DNA of 64,000 bases, from positions 778,686 through 842,685 of the forward strand of contig NZ_FQWQ01000003.1 of assembly GCF_900129725.1 (NCBI RefSeq), read 5' to 3'. The notes below the pieces were generated by a model. That model searched no databases, was not told where the DNA came from, and saw only the letters and a program-made list of their open reading frames with translations. Origin of the DNA: Chryseolinea serpens. GTDB lineage: Bacteria > Bacteroidota > Bacteroidia > Cytophagales > Cyclobacteriaceae. A program made the translations under genes and the position numbers. Below are positions 34,973-44,806 of the stretch, piece by piece (position 1 is the first letter of the stretch; each line of letters opens with the position of its first letter).

Positions 34973-35543
34973 CGCTGCTTAATTTTTTGTTCTCCACCCA
35001 ATCTTTATCCTGTAATACTTTTTGCAAATAGGTCCGTGCGCGGCTCAGCTGCGACTTGGACGTGTTTTCGCTGATGCCCAATTGTTCGGCGATCTCTTTG
35101 TGGGAGTAGCCGTCGATAGCGTATAAGTTGAAGACGATGCGATAGCCGGTGGGGAGCTCCTGGATCATTTTCAGGAGGTCTTCGGCTTCCAGGTGGTCGC
35201 TCAGGCTGTTGTAGTCCGGTTCACGGTCGGCCTGTTCCAGCTCGGTTTCCAGGTACATCGAGCGGTGGCGGCGCAGATAGGTGAGCGCCTCGTTCACCAC
35301 GATCCGACGGATCCACCCCTCAAAGCTGCCTTCGCTCTTGAACTGCGCTATCTTGTCAAAAACCTTCATAAATGCCGTCACCAGGATGTCTTCCGCTTCC
35401 ATCACGTCTTTCACGTAGCGATAGCAGAGGCCATACATTTTTGACGAATAGGTGTCATAGAGCAGCTTCTGCGCGTTGCGATCGCGCCGAAGGCATCCTT
35501 TGATCAGTTCGTCTTCTTTTGCCCGGTAAATTTTGAATTGCAT
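34956..35543 (-). CDS. ECF-type RNA polymerase sigma factor
   Basis: A 195-residue sigma-70 family protein. Region 2 (about 25-95) includes LYDTYSSKMYGLCYRYVKD and EDILVTAFMKVFDKI. Region 4 (about 128-180) includes LPTGYRIVFNLYAIDGYSHK and the HTH EIAEQLGISENTSKSQLSRA. It should direct transcription in response to an envelope signal. It overlaps the predicted anti-sigma gene by 17 bp, so the two are translationally coupled. Confidence 0.93.
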   Translation of the reverse strand: MQFKIYRAKEDELIKGCLRRDRNAQKLLYDTYSSKMYGLCYRYVKDVMEAEDILVTAFMKVFDKIAQFKSEGSFEGWIRRIVVNEALTYLRRHRSMYLETELEQADREPDYNSLSDHLEAEDLLKMIQELPTGYRIVFNLYAIDGYSHKEIAEQLGISENTSKSQLSRARTYLQKVLQDKDWVENKKLSSDESAT

Positions 35544-35699
35544 TTAAAGGGTTTCCAGCATCTAAGATGCAGCGATCGGGGCCGGGGTTGCGCGACGCCG
35601 GAAAAATTGTTTTCCGGGCCAAAACCCCGTAAAATACCTCAGCGCCTTAACCCGGATCGATGCGAAACGGTTAAGGCGCCGGTACAAAAATAGCGTTTA

Positions 35700-35753
35700 C
35701 TAAAGTACCAGGCTAGCCAGGTACACGAGCAGGAAAAGGATAAAAATGATCAT
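35700..35753 (-). CDS. Possible 18-residue hydrophobic peptide
   Basis: ATG to TAG encodes MIIFILFLLLVYLASLVL, a single membrane-spanning stretch. It sits in the gap between the PspC-domain gene and the sigma gene, in the same orientation. Small membrane peptides of this kind exist, but without conservation data the call is weak. Confidence 0.3.
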   Translation of the reverse strand: MIIFILFLLVYLASLVL

Positions 35754-35777
35754 AACAACAGGGTTTGGGATTAGTCT

Positions 35778-38183
35778 TTAGTCTTTCTTTATAACGTTAG
35801 GATTGCCCCGGTAGTCGATGTCGCTGGCCATCCCTTCTTCCATTTCGAGGCTGCCGCTCACGTTCACCTTGGCCGAGGAGGCGCCGTTGGCGTCCACCAT
35901 GGCATCTTGGACCTCCAGGTTGTAGGCCCGCAGTTTGGAGGCAAACTGCAGTTCGGCATCCAGGTTGGTCGCCCGGCCGGAAAGCTCGACTTCCGATGCG
36001 CCGGTCATGTGGATCACCAGGTTGTGAGCATCCAATTCACCATGCACTTTCACCGGGCCACGCACTTCGATATCCAGGTTGTCCATGGTAAAGTTTTCGA
36101 ACCGCAATTTGCCGGCGCCCTCCGCTTCAATTTTTTCAAGCCTGGGCATGGTGATGTTGATGCGGATCTCGTCCATGTTGGTCATGTCGGTGTTCCATTT
36201 GAACTTCTTTTTGTTCTCGTAGTGGATCACCAGCGTTTCGCCGGAGCGGAAAATCTTGTACTTGTTTTTCTCCGACTCCGAGCCGATCAATTCCACGGCA
36301 TAGTCCTCGCCGGGCTTGATGTGCACATCGAATACGCCGCTGATTTCCAACTCTTCAAAATCGCGCAGGCCAAATTCGTCGGCGATCGAATTCTTTTCTT
36401 CTTCCGATTTAGGGCACGTCACACACACCAATCCTTTGTCGGTCATCGTCCAGGTGTTGCCGTCCCGTTTGTCATCGTCAACATATTGGCTGATGAAACG
36501 GCTGGAATGTTCGTCCATGATGAACGGAAAGTTATACGGGATATATAAGGTCATGTCCAGTCGTTGTACCCGGAAGAGCGCGTCCTTGCCAAATTGGATA
36601 TTGGAGTCGAACGTCAGCACCGAGTCCTGCACATTGACATGATAGTCGGCCATGTGTGCGTTTTCAATGGCTTGTTGCTTGGTGGTGCCCTGGGCCTTGA
36701 AATTTTGTACCAGCTTCAGACCGGGGCCTTCATATCCTTTCAAGGTCAGGTTAACGGCGTGGTAGTCGTCCATGCCCACTTCATTGATCTTGAGGACCGC
36801 AGTCTTGCCGTTGATCTTATAGGTGTCTTCTACCTTGTATTCGCCTTCCTCCTTAAAGGAATAAACGATCTTGGGAATGCCTACGCTCAGCATGGCGATG
36901 CTCACAAAGAACAAGACAAACATGGTCCAGCCCACCGTGGGACCGAAAACATATTTCTTGGCAATGATGGACGATCCCAACAAGGTAACAAAAGAGGCGG
37001 GGATGACCAGCGCCAGGAAGGCCGCAAAAACGATCCATCCCGAGAAGCTGTTGGTGAAGGCCTGCAGGGGCAAGCTCATCTCGGCCTGGTTCACCCACGA
37101 GAAGGCAGAGACGGAGAACAACCCGATCAGGATGCCGCCGCAAATGATGGCGGTCAGCATAAAGCTCAGCCCCACCAGGATCACCACGATACCGATGGCA
37201 ACTCTCAACACCTCCACCAGCGGCACCAGGATCTTGCCCAGGACGCTCAGCAACAAGCCGATCAATCGAAAGGGAAACAACAGGATCTTGGTGGCCAGGT
37301 TTTCTTGCTTGCCAGTGCCCGTGTCACCGAGATTTTTTTTAATGTTAGACTCGATGTTCGACAGCGTCACCGGCTCGCCTTGCATCTCCATGCGGTCAGT
37401 AAGACTTTTTGCCTCCGGCAGGGCAATCCACATGATGATGTAGATCAGGAATCCCACACCGAAGAAGATGGTGAACAGCACGAACAACAACCGCACCGCC
37501 ACGATGTCCATTCCAAAATAGGCAGCCACACCGCCCGACACACCGCCGATCACTTTGCGCTCGGGGTCGCGGAACATCTTTTTGCCCATGTCGGTCTCTT
37601 CCAGTTCATACGACCCAGGCACCACGATCCACATCACGATGTAGACCAAGATGGTGAGGCCATAGGCAAAGGCCAGCAAGCCAAAGAAAAGCCTGATCCA
37701 CACCGGATCTATACTGAAGTAGTTGCCGATACCCGAGCAGACACCGCCCAATATTTTTCGCTTTTGGTCGCGCAATAATTGCTGGGAGGGCCGGAAAGCT
37801 CTGCCTGCACCCGTGCCCGCGCCGCTTCCACCGGAAGAAGTGTTGGTCTCGGTTTCAGCCCTTTGGGAATTCTGCGTGGATTGACGGCGCTCCGGTTCGG
37901 GTGCACCATCCGTTTCCTCAGCCGCTTTGAAATCGCTAACACTACCCATGGTAGCCACCAGCGCGCTCACATCCTCGGCCGTGATCACCTGCTTGCCCTC
38001 GTTGAGCTTGGACAGGAAGATCTCTGCGACGCGGCTTTCGATGTCGGCCAGGATCTCGCTGCTGTCCTCGAAGGTGGCGAAATACTTGTTAATGGAGTCC
38101 AGGTATTTCCGGAGCGTATCATAACCATCCTCTTCAATATGAAAGATTATACCGCTGATGTTGATGCTTATATTTTTTTTCAT
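35778..38183 (-). CDS. PspC-domain membrane protein with GIN (DUF2807) C-terminus
   Basis: An 801-residue protein. The N-terminal 80 residues contain ISGIIFHIEEDGYDTLRKYL, a cytoplasmic module found with PspC proteins. Two PspC domains follow (about 133-195 and 205-262), each opening R(K)KxxGGVxxG. Further membrane helices run to about 440. The C-terminal putative adhesin-head GIN domain (about 600-790) is rich in beta-solenoid repeats. PspC proteins sense envelope stress. The PadR gene lies 25 bp upstream and probably controls it. Confidence 0.88.
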   Translation of the reverse strand: MKKNISINISGIIFHIEEDGYDTLRKYLDSINKYFATFEDSSEILADIESRVAEIFLSKLNEGKQVITAEDVSALVATMGSVSDFKAAEETDGAPEPERRQSTQNSQRAETETNTSSGGSGAGTGAGRAFRPSQQLLRDQKRKILGGVCSGIGNYFSIDPVWIRLFFGLLAFAYGLTILVYIVMWIVVPGSYELEETDMGKKMFRDPERKVIGGVSGGVAAYFGMDIVAVRLLFVLFTIFFGVGFLIYIIMWIALPEAKSLTDRMEMQGEPVTLSNIESNIKKNLGDTGTGKQENLATKILLFPFRLIGLLLSVLGKILVPLVEVLRVAIGIVVILVGLSFMLTAIICGGILIGLFSVSAFSWVNQAEMSLPLQAFTNSFSGWIVFAAFLALVIPASFVTLLGSSIIAKKYVFGPTVGWTMFVLFFVSIAMLSVGIPKIVYSFKEEGEYKVEDTYKINGKTAVLKINEVGMDDYHAVNLTLKGYEGPGLKLVQNFKAQGTTKQQAIENAHMADYHVNVQDSVLTFDSNIQFGKDALFRVQRLDMTLYIPYNFPFIMDEHSSRFISQYVDDDKRDGNTWTMTDKGLVCVTCPKSEEEKNSIADEFGLRDFEELEISGVFDVHIKPGEDYAVELIGSESEKNKYKIFRSGETLVIHYENKKKFKWNTDMTNMDEIRINITMPRLEKIEAEGAGKLRFENFTMDNLDIEVRGPVKVHGELDAHNLVIHMTGASEVELSGRATNLDAELQFASKLRAYNLEVQDAMVDANGASSAKVNVSGSLEMEEGMASDIDYRGNPNVIKKD

Positions 38184-38208
38184 AAACTCTGTAAGTCTCG
38201 TTAGGGGA

Positions 38209-38544
38209 TTAAGCTATGGGTCTGGAGGTGATCATTTGGGTAGAATGGACAAGGTCGTCCCAGGTTGCCGTAAGGCTTCCCAGGAATTTGCTTCCCTTGT
38301 CGGTGAGCTTATAGTACTTGCGCGGAGGCCCGGATTTGGACTCCACCCATTTATACTCCAGCAGCCCGGCGTTCTTCAGCCGGGTAAGAAGGGGATACAG
38401 CGTGCCCTCCACGACGATGATCTTTGCTGACGTCAATTCATCCAACATATCTGAAGCGTAAACTTCGCCCCGCGAAATTATGTGGAGGATGCAGTATTCC
38501 AATATTCCCTTCCTCATTTGTACTTGCGTGTTTTCGAGATTCAT
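38209..38544 (-). CDS. PadR-family transcriptional regulator
   Basis: A 111-residue winged-helix protein, the normal PadR length. Visible signatures are MRKGILEYCILHIISRGEVY at the N-terminus, VVEGTLYPLLTRLKNAGLL (recognition helix and wing) and GPPRKYYKLTDKG. It probably represses itself and the downstream PspC gene. The ATG at 38544 was chosen because the residues before it are unlike PadR. Confidence 0.92.
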   Translation of the reverse strand: MNLENTQVQMRKGILEYCILHIISRGEVYASDMLDELTSAKIIVVEGTLYPLLTRLKNAGLLEYKWVESKSGPPRKYYKLTDKGSKFLGSLTATWDDLVHSTQMITSRPIA

Positions 38545-38579
38545 ACCGCCCTTATTTAGTTCTTCTAATTCTTTATACG

Positions 38580-38610
38580 CAAAAGTACTATGTATGACCA
38601 AGTACCTTTT
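38580..38610 (-). promoter_or_regulatory. Putative PadR promoter and operator
   Basis: On the minus strand TACTTTTG (plus-strand 38580-38587) matches the TAnnTTTG -7 element about 35 bp before the padR start. It overlaps a spaced inverted repeat, AAAAGTACT and AAGTACCTTTT, which would suit PadR autorepression. Confidence 0.5.
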
Positions 38611-38936
38611 GAAAAGTTTAAAATTTTGTGAAAAGTGCCTTTTTTGTGCTAAAAAAGAGGTTTATGTTTTTAGTCTGTGAACCATTCGCCTTCAAAAAAG
38701 CCCGATTATGTTCACATGTGGACAGTGCTGTGTTCAAAATTTGTAAGATCTGAAGGCCATCCAGCCCCACAATTTTTGTCAAATCGCTGCGATAACCGCG
38801 CAGGCGTGCATCCAGCAGGGATTTTTGCGATTTGTTTTCCATCACGGTCGTCGACATAGCCGTGATATAGCAATTGCCATGCGGGAGTGCGGCACGTCAC
38901 GTTGCCAGAGAGCCCAGGCGTCTCCTGCTTTTTGAT
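38611..38936. other. Intergenic region, no convincing gene
   Basis: About 330 bp between the divergent padR and PorU2-like genes. Overlapping minus-strand frames of 60-80 codons exist, but they share the DNA with each other and lack a convincing start, so none is called. Confidence 0.4.
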
Positions 38937-38944
38937 TACTTTCG
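38937..38944 (+). promoter_or_regulatory. -7 element of the PorU2-like gene
   Basis: TACTTTCG differs by one base from TAnnTTTG and lies 20 bp before the ATG at 38965. Confidence 0.45.
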
Positions 38945-38964
38945 CATTTCGTTTGGTATACACC

Positions 38965-41900
38965 ATGAGGGCTGTTCGTTTGCTGATGAGATCTTCGTAC
39001 CTGGCTGTTTTTTTCTGGCTTTTCGCGGCTTCATCAGCCTATTCGCAGGTAGGTAATGAGTGGATCGATTTTAACCAGCCCTATTTCAAAATTCCCGTCG
39101 CCAAAGAAGGCATTTATAGGCTCACGTACTCCGACCTGCAAGCAGCAGGATTTCCCGTGGGAGCCGTAGACCCCTCCCGGATCAAGCTTTATCACCGCGG
39201 TGTGGAGCAGGCCATTTATGTGGAAGGGCAAGGCGACGCCCAGTTCGATGCGGCCGATTTCATAGAATTCTATGGCCAGCGAAACGACGGCACACAAGAC
39301 GCCGGGCTGTACAAGCCCATCACGGCCCAGGTCAACAAATACTATAATCTTTATAGCGACACCACGTGCTATTTCCTCACGGTAGCCGGCACATCGGGAA
39401 AGCGGATGAATAACTTTTCCGAGGCCCCCGGTGCCTTGCCCACCGCGGCGTTTCACTACGACGAGAAACTGATGGTGCTCACCACCAGCTATTCGCTGGG
39501 CACAGAGTTTGGCGACATTCAAAACTCTTTCTACGACGTGGGCGAAGGATGGATGGGCGAGCCGGTCTATGAAAACCAACAGATCACCTATACCCTGAAC
39601 AATGTCCTGCAGACCTATCCGGCGGGCGGCGCGCCCGTGGCGGAAATCGAGGTGGTGGGCAGGGGACCCATGCAACATTCGGGTGAGGTCTACATCAACA
39701 ATCAATTCCTCACCTCCTTTCAATTCACCGGCTTTGGCACCTACACCATAAGCCAGGCGATGGACTGGTCGTTTATCCCCGGCTCGGGGACCGTAACGGT
39801 GACGCTGAAGGCCATTGGCATTGGCGGACAGCCTGATCGGTTTAGCACGGTCTATGTCAAACTCCGGTACCCTCAAAAAACAGATGCAGCGTCGGCCAGT
39901 GAGAAGACCTTTATCTTGCCCGCAGATCCTACGGGCAAGTCCTACATCGAGATCCAAAATGCAGCTGGGCTCCGGTTGTTCGACGTCACCGATCCCAACA
40001 CCGTTTCCAGCATCGGCACCACATTTTCCACGACCCTAAACGCCGTAGTGTCCGCGACGGATACAGAAAGAAAAATATACAGCACGGCCAATGTCCTGAC
40101 GCCGTCTATCAAGCCGGTTAGTTTCCGTCCCATCAACCCGGCGCAGCATGACTATATTATGATCAGTCACGCGCTGCTCCGGCAGGCGGCGGCCGGGTAT
40201 AGCGATCCGGTCAAGGCCTTTGCCGCCTACCGGGCTTCCCCGGAAGGGGGCAGCTATGACACGCTGTTGGTCAATGTGCAGCAGGTGTATGATCAGTTTA
40301 ACTATGGCGAGCCTTCTCCCACGGCTATCTTCAATTTCATGACCTACCTGGCCAGCGTGAAGATGCCGAAGTATTTATTGCTGGTAGGGAAGGGGCTTGA
40401 TGTATACTACCGTTACTTCCGCAACCCCAACGGCCTGGGTGGATTCCGCGACCTCATTCCTTCTTCGGGCGTTCCGGCATCCGATGCGGCCTACACGGCT
40501 GGATTGGGAGGGACGACGTATGACCCTGCCGTCGCCACGGGACGCATACCCGCCCTCAAGCCCGACGATGTTGCGGCCTACCTGGACAAAGTAAAAGAAA
40601 TGGAAGCCACTCCGTTCGACGACCTCTGGCGCAAGAACATCCTTCACCTGAGCGGTGGGATCGAAGAGGGTGAACCGCAGTTGTTCCAATCGTACTTGAA
40701 AGGATTTCAGACCATCGCCGAGGGGTATCACTACGGAGCCAAGGTGGCTGCGTTAGCGAAATACTCCAAGGAGATCCAGCACGTGAACATTGCCGAACAA
40801 GTGAATGCGGGCTTGAGCCTGGTCACGTTTTTCGGGCACTCGTCGGTGAGTACGCTGGATTTTGATGTCGGCTATGTAACGGACCCGGTGCTGGGATATA
40901 AAAACAAAGGAAAGTATCCGATCCTGCTTATGAATGGCTGTAATGCCGGTTCATTCTTTGTGAACTACACCCTGTTTGGAGAAGATTGGGTGCTGGCCCG
41001 CGACAAGGGGGCTACCGGGTTCATCGGTCACAGTTCCTTTGGCTTTGTGGAGCTCTTGAAAAAATATTCAGAGACACTCTACCAAGTTGGGTATGGCGAT
41101 TCCACCTACATCCGGCAAGGCATTGGCGATATCCAGCGGGAGACCGCGAAGCGCTATATGGCCGATGCCTTTATTTCCCCGGCCAACATCACCCAGGTGC
41201 AGCAGATGATCTTGTTGGGCGACCCCGCGGTAAAACTGTTTGGCCCACGCAAGGCCGACCTGGAAATCAACGACAACCATCTTTCCTTTGAATCTTTTGA
41301 TGGACAGCCCATCACCGCGCTCTCGGATTCCTTTGCGATCAAGATGATCGTCAGGAATTTTGGCCAGGCCAAGGAGAACACCATCCGCATTGAAGTGGTG
41401 CGCACGTTGAACGACAACTCCACCATCACCTACGATTCGTTGATCCCTGCCACGAAATACAGCGACACGCTGACGTTTGTGGTCCGCAAAGGCAGGGAAG
41501 AAGGATTTGGGAACAATACCTTCCGGGTCACGCTCGATCCCGATCACATCTTGCCCGAGTTGAATGAAGAGAATAACGTCGCCGGCAAAACCTTGTTCAT
41601 TCCCTCCAACGGCACGAAGAACTTATATCCTTCGGCCTATGCCATTGTGAACACCGGGCAGGTCAGTGTATCTTTTCAGTCGACCGACCTGTTGTCGGCC
41701 GAGCGCGATTTCTTGTTGGAGATCGACACGGCCTATACCTTCGACAGCGAGTATAAAAAACAGTTCAAGCTAAAGGGACAGGTCCTGGCCCGCCAGGACA
41801 TAGCGATGCTTGACGCCGACACCCTGGTATATTATTGGCGGACCAAACTGGCCGATCCCAAGCCTGGCGAAAGTGTGGAGTGGACATCGAGTTCGTTTAC

Positions 41901-43887
41901 GTATATCAAAGACGGTCCCGAGGGATGGGCCCAGGTAGACTTTCCGCAATACTTATATAATGAGGCGGTGGGTCTGTCGAAAGATATTCCTCCTGGCAGA
42001 TTTGAATTCCTCGAGACGGTTACGCCCGTGTCGCTGACGGTCTATGGCAGTGCCAGTCCGAATTGGACCACGTTGAGTGTGAAAATTTCCGGCGCGGAAT
42101 ATAACCTGACCCGCCAGGGATTTTATTGTGGCGGGAACACCATCAACCTTATCGCTTTCGACCGTAAATCGACCACACCGTATATCGGCGTTCCCTTCAA
42201 GTGGTATGATCGCAACGGCCGGGCCTGTGGTCGCGAGCCTTGGGTGATCAATAGTTTCCAGGCTACGCAGATGGTGACGGGCAACAACGATGACATCCTT
42301 CAGTATGTAGACAACGTCCACGCCGGCGACTCGGTGCTCTTGTTCAGCTATGGCAATCCCGGGGTAGCGTCCTGGCCCGCTGCAGCGAAAACGAAACTGG
42401 CGGAGTTGGGTATCGACGCAGCTTTTTGGGACCAGGTTGTCGCGGGTGAACCGCTGATCATTTTTGGTCGCAAAGGGAGTGCCCCGGGAACGGCAAAGAT
42501 CTTTCGAAGCACAAATCCCACGCCGACCACCGATGTGTTGAACGTTAATCAGACCATCACCGGCGGCTATTCATCCGGCACGATGAGTTCAGGTCTTATC
42601 GGTCCCGCAGCGGCCTGGGCCTCATTCAGCACCCGCAGCCGCGAAGTGGGGGCGACCGATGTGGTGAGCTTCGACATCGTCGGCGTGAAACTGAATGGTG
42701 CCGAACAAACGCTGATGGCCGACGTTGCCGGCAACCAGGATCTGACCGCGATCTCTGCGAACGACTACCCCTATCTCAAGATCATATACAAGACCGGGGA
42801 CGACACCCAACTCACCGCCGCCCAATTGAAGAACTGGGTTGTGGCCTATACGCCGGTTCCCGAAGGCATCCTGGTATATCACGGCAAAGCGGAACAGGAA
42901 AAGCTGAATGAAGGCGACTCCTGGCAAGGGGACTACGGTTTTGTGAACATCAGCAACAAGACCTTCAAAGATTCCCTGACGGTGGCCTACGACATCTTCA
43001 ACCAAACCTCGCGGACGTCGCAGAACGAGCACATCAAGATCAAAGCCCCGGCGCCTGGCGACACCACTGCGTTTTCGGTACGGGTGAACACCACCCAAAA
43101 GGGAGGATTGAACGACATCGATGTCTATGTCAACCCACGCGTGGTGCCTGAGCAGTATTATGACAACAACATCCTGCAACTGGCGGCCCACCTGAACGTG
43201 CATGTCGACCAGCTCAACCCGGTGCTCGACGTGATCGTCGACGGTCGTCACCTGGAGAACGGCGATTTTGTTTCGCCCAATCCCGCCATCGTGGTGAAGG
43301 TTTGGGATGAGGACCCGCTGGTGTTGAAGACCGACACGGTGGGCGTGCGTATTTTCCTTACCTATCCCTGTGACCAGGAATCCTGCCCGGCCACTCAAAT
43401 ATCGCTGGGCAGTGAGACCGCGAAGTGGTATCCGGCCACGGCCTCTTCACCCTTCCGGGTAGAATTCAACCCGAAATCATTAGCGGATGGTACTTACACA
43501 TTGCAGGTGGAGGGAGCGGATGCTCGGGGAAATAAGAGTGGCATCGAGCCCTATGTGATCACCTTCGTGGTGAAGAATCAGAACACCCTCACCGTGACGC
43601 CGCCCTATCCCAACCCCTTCGGCTACCAGGTTTACTTTGGGGTGGTCATCACCGGCGACTTGCTGCCCGACCAAGCCGCCCTCGAGATCACGAACGTAAA
43701 CGGCCAGCAGGTGGCGACCTTCGAAACGGAGGATTTCCCCACTTTCCACAGTGGCAAAAATGAGATTGGGTGGGATGGCAGTGCCAACGGCAGCCCTCTT
43801 CCCAACGGGGTCTATATCTTCAAGATGATGCTTTCCGTCGAGGGAAAAATGGTTACCCGGCAGGGCAAAGTCGTGTTGCTTCGGTAG
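38965..43887 (+). CDS. PorU2-like C25 (gingipain-type) peptidase of the T9SS
   Basis: A 1640-residue exported protein with a signal peptide (about 1-27, ending SAYSQ). The C25 cysteine-peptidase domain (about 390-780) has the His in FFGHSS (H625) and the Cys in LLMNGCNAG (C659). Further regions include CARDB-like beta domains (about 790-1000 and 1300-1450). A C-terminal FlgD-like/T9SS-type domain contains PYPNPFGYQ and ends GKVVLLR. Proteins of this size and order are annotated as PorU2 sortase-like in Cytophagales. It should act at the cell surface on T9SS cargo such as the protease at 5138. The start follows a -7 element. Confidence 0.88.
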   Translation: MRAVRLLMRSSYLAVFFWLFAASSAYSQVGNEWIDFNQPYFKIPVAKEGIYRLTYSDLQAAGFPVGAVDPSRIKLYHRGVEQAIYVEGQGDAQFDAADFIEFYGQRNDGTQDAGLYKPITAQVNKYYNLYSDTTCYFLTVAGTSGKRMNNFSEAPGALPTAAFHYDEKLMVLTTSYSLGTEFGDIQNSFYDVGEGWMGEPVYENQQITYTLNNVLQTYPAGGAPVAEIEVVGRGPMQHSGEVYINNQFLTSFQFTGFGTYTISQAMDWSFIPGSGTVTVTLKAIGIGGQPDRFSTVYVKLRYPQKTDAASASEKTFILPADPTGKSYIEIQNAAGLRLFDVTDPNTVSSIGTTFSTTLNAVVSATDTERKIYSTANVLTPSIKPVSFRPINPAQHDYIMISHALLRQAAAGYSDPVKAFAAYRASPEGGSYDTLLVNVQQVYDQFNYGEPSPTAIFNFMTYLASVKMPKYLLLVGKGLDVYYRYFRNPNGLGGFRDLIPSSGVPASDAAYTAGLGGTTYDPAVATGRIPALKPDDVAAYLDKVKEMEATPFDDLWRKNILHLSGGIEEGEPQLFQSYLKGFQTIAEGYHYGAKVAALAKYSKEIQHVNIAEQVNAGLSLVTFFGHSSVSTLDFDVGYVTDPVLGYKNKGKYPILLMNGCNAGSFFVNYTLFGEDWVLARDKGATGFIGHSSFGFVELLKKYSETLYQVGYGDSTYIRQGIGDIQRETAKRYMADAFISPANITQVQQMILLGDPAVKLFGPRKADLEINDNHLSFESFDGQPITALSDSFAIKMIVRNFGQAKENTIRIEVVRTLNDNSTITYDSLIPATKYSDTLTFVVRKGREEGFGNNTFRVTLDPDHILPELNEENNVAGKTLFIPSNGTKNLYPSAYAIVNTGQVSVSFQSTDLLSAERDFLLEIDTAYTFDSEYKKQFKLKGQVLARQDIAMLDADTLVYYWRTKLADPKPGESVEWTSSSFTYIKDGPEGWAQVDFPQYLYNEAVGLSKDIPPGRFEFLETVTPVSLTVYGSASPNWTTLSVKISGAEYNLTRQGFYCGGNTINLIAFDRKSTTPYIGVPFKWYDRNGRACGREPWVINSFQATQMVTGNNDDILQYVDNVHAGDSVLLFSYGNPGVASWPAAAKTKLAELGIDAAFWDQVVAGEPLIIFGRKGSAPGTAKIFRSTNPTPTTDVLNVNQTITGGYSSGTMSSGLIGPAAAWASFSTRSREVGATDVVSFDIVGVKLNGAEQTLMADVAGNQDLTAISANDYPYLKIIYKTGDDTQLTAAQLKNWVVAYTPVPEGILVYHGKAEQEKLNEGDSWQGDYGFVNISNKTFKDSLTVAYDIFNQTSRTSQNEHIKIKAPAPGDTTAFSVRVNTTQKGGLNDIDVYVNPRVVPEQYYDNNILQLAAHLNVHVDQLNPVLDVIVDGRHLENGDFVSPNPAIVVKVWDEDPLVLKTDTVGVRIFLTYPCDQESCPATQISLGSETAKWYPATASSPFRVEFNPKSLADGTYTLQVEGADARGNKSGIEPYVITFVVKNQNTLTVTPPYPNPFGYQVYFGVVITGDLLPDQAALEITNVNGQQVATFETEDFPTFHSGKNEIGWDGSANGSPLPNGVYIFKMMLSVEGKMVTRQGKVVLLR

Positions 43888-43963
43888 TTCCCGGAGGAAC
43901 GAGAGTTGATCATTTTAACAGATGCCCAAGAGATTCCGGGCCATCGCAGCAAAAAAACGTTTG

Positions 43964-44332
43964 TTATTTGATTTCGGAGTAAAGCGTGGTCCGGTTCACG
44001 TCCACTTTGGCAATGTGTTTCAGTTTGCTGAGGGGATCGATGGGAGTCCAGTATTTCACGTAGTAGATCTCGACGGCTTGTCCGGAGAGGTCCTCCCGTA
44101 ATTCAGCGAGGGTGAGGCCGTTTTCCAGGCCTTGGTTGAGGTAATAGATGCGGTCGTCGCCTTTGAGCTTGAAAACGAGATCATTTTCGCCTGTCTCAAA
44201 CACAGTCTCGACCGTTCCGTGGCTCTTGAGGGTGTTTTCGGGTGAGGCGGCGGGCACCGGCCGGAAAATCGCGGCCAGGCAAACAATAAGCCCTGCAAAA
44301 ATGCTGGTGATCACAATTTTCTTTCTTACCAT
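43964..44332 (-). CDS. Small membrane-anchored hypothetical protein
   Basis: A 122-residue protein with an N-terminal hydrophobic segment (about 6-25) and a small beta-rich periplasmic domain (HGTVETVFETGENDLVFKLK). No family is recognised. It is convergent with the PorU2-like gene and divergent from the arginine operon. Confidence 0.65.
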   Translation of the reverse strand: MVRKKIVITSIFAGLIVCLAAIFRPVPAASPENTLKSHGTVETVFETGENDLVFKLKGDDRIYYLNQGLENGLTLAELREDLSGQAVEIYYVKYWTPIDPLSKLKHIAKVDVNRTTLYSEIK

Positions 44333-44487
44333 AACAGCTAATCGTAAACGATGCGCAAAGGTAACCCATTCTGAAGAAAGAACCGCAACGATCCTGAAGT
44401 AAAAGATCAGTACTAACTTTCGTTAGCAAAACAAAAAAAATTACAGTCTTTTAATCTAAAGGTTATCTTTTACCAAACTTTATCGTT

Positions 44488-44495
44488 TAATTTTG
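44488..44495 (+). promoter_or_regulatory. -7 element of the arginine operon
   Basis: TAATTTTG matches TAnnTTTG exactly. It stands 76 bp before the leader ORF and 312 bp before the GNAT gene, implying a leader transcript of about 300 bases. The -33 element is weak. Confidence 0.55.
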
Positions 44496-44570
44496 CATTC
44501 TTGAATGACAACTAAAATTAAACTGAATGATTTTTATCTGACGTTCAACTATTAAACGCTAAGGAAGAAA

Positions 44571-44699
44571 TTGAAAACATTGTTCACCATCCTATCAGCA
44601 GCTATCGCTGCGTACCATTCCCAGAGAACGGTTCAGTTCTTGACTATTGCCTGCACGGTGACCAGGCGACCTCGACCGACACGCTTTGTGCGTATCTGA
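44571..44699 (+). CDS. Possible Arg-rich leader peptide of the arginine operon
   Basis: AAGGAAG at 44561-44567 is a good ribosome binding site for a TTG at 44571 that opens a 42-codon frame ending TGA at 44697. The C-terminal part reads TVTRRPRPTRFVRI, with five Arg codons in ten (AGG, CGA, CGA, CGC, CGT). Such clusters are typical of amino-acid attenuators, and the position in the leader of an arginine operon makes that plausible. No clear terminator/antiterminator pair is seen downstream. Confidence 0.4.
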   Translation: MKTLFTILSAAIAAYHSQRTVQFLTIACTVTRRPRPTRFVRI

Positions 44700-44806
44700 T
44701 ACCTCCATTACAAATCTTTTTTGTTAAGAAAGCGTGGTGTCCAGGACATTGCGCCTTTTGTGCTTTTGGCACGGATGTTTCATCAAGGTTATAATTTTAA
44801 AATACA

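Noticed and set aside
36564-37778. 404-codon open frame antisense to the PspC gene
   Set aside because: It is the complement of a clear PspC/GIN coding sequence and has His/Gln-rich, non-protein-like composition.
44505-44555. 16-codon ATG frame in the arg leader
   Set aside because: It contains no Arg codon and no ribosome binding site; the downstream Arg-rich frame is the better leader candidate.
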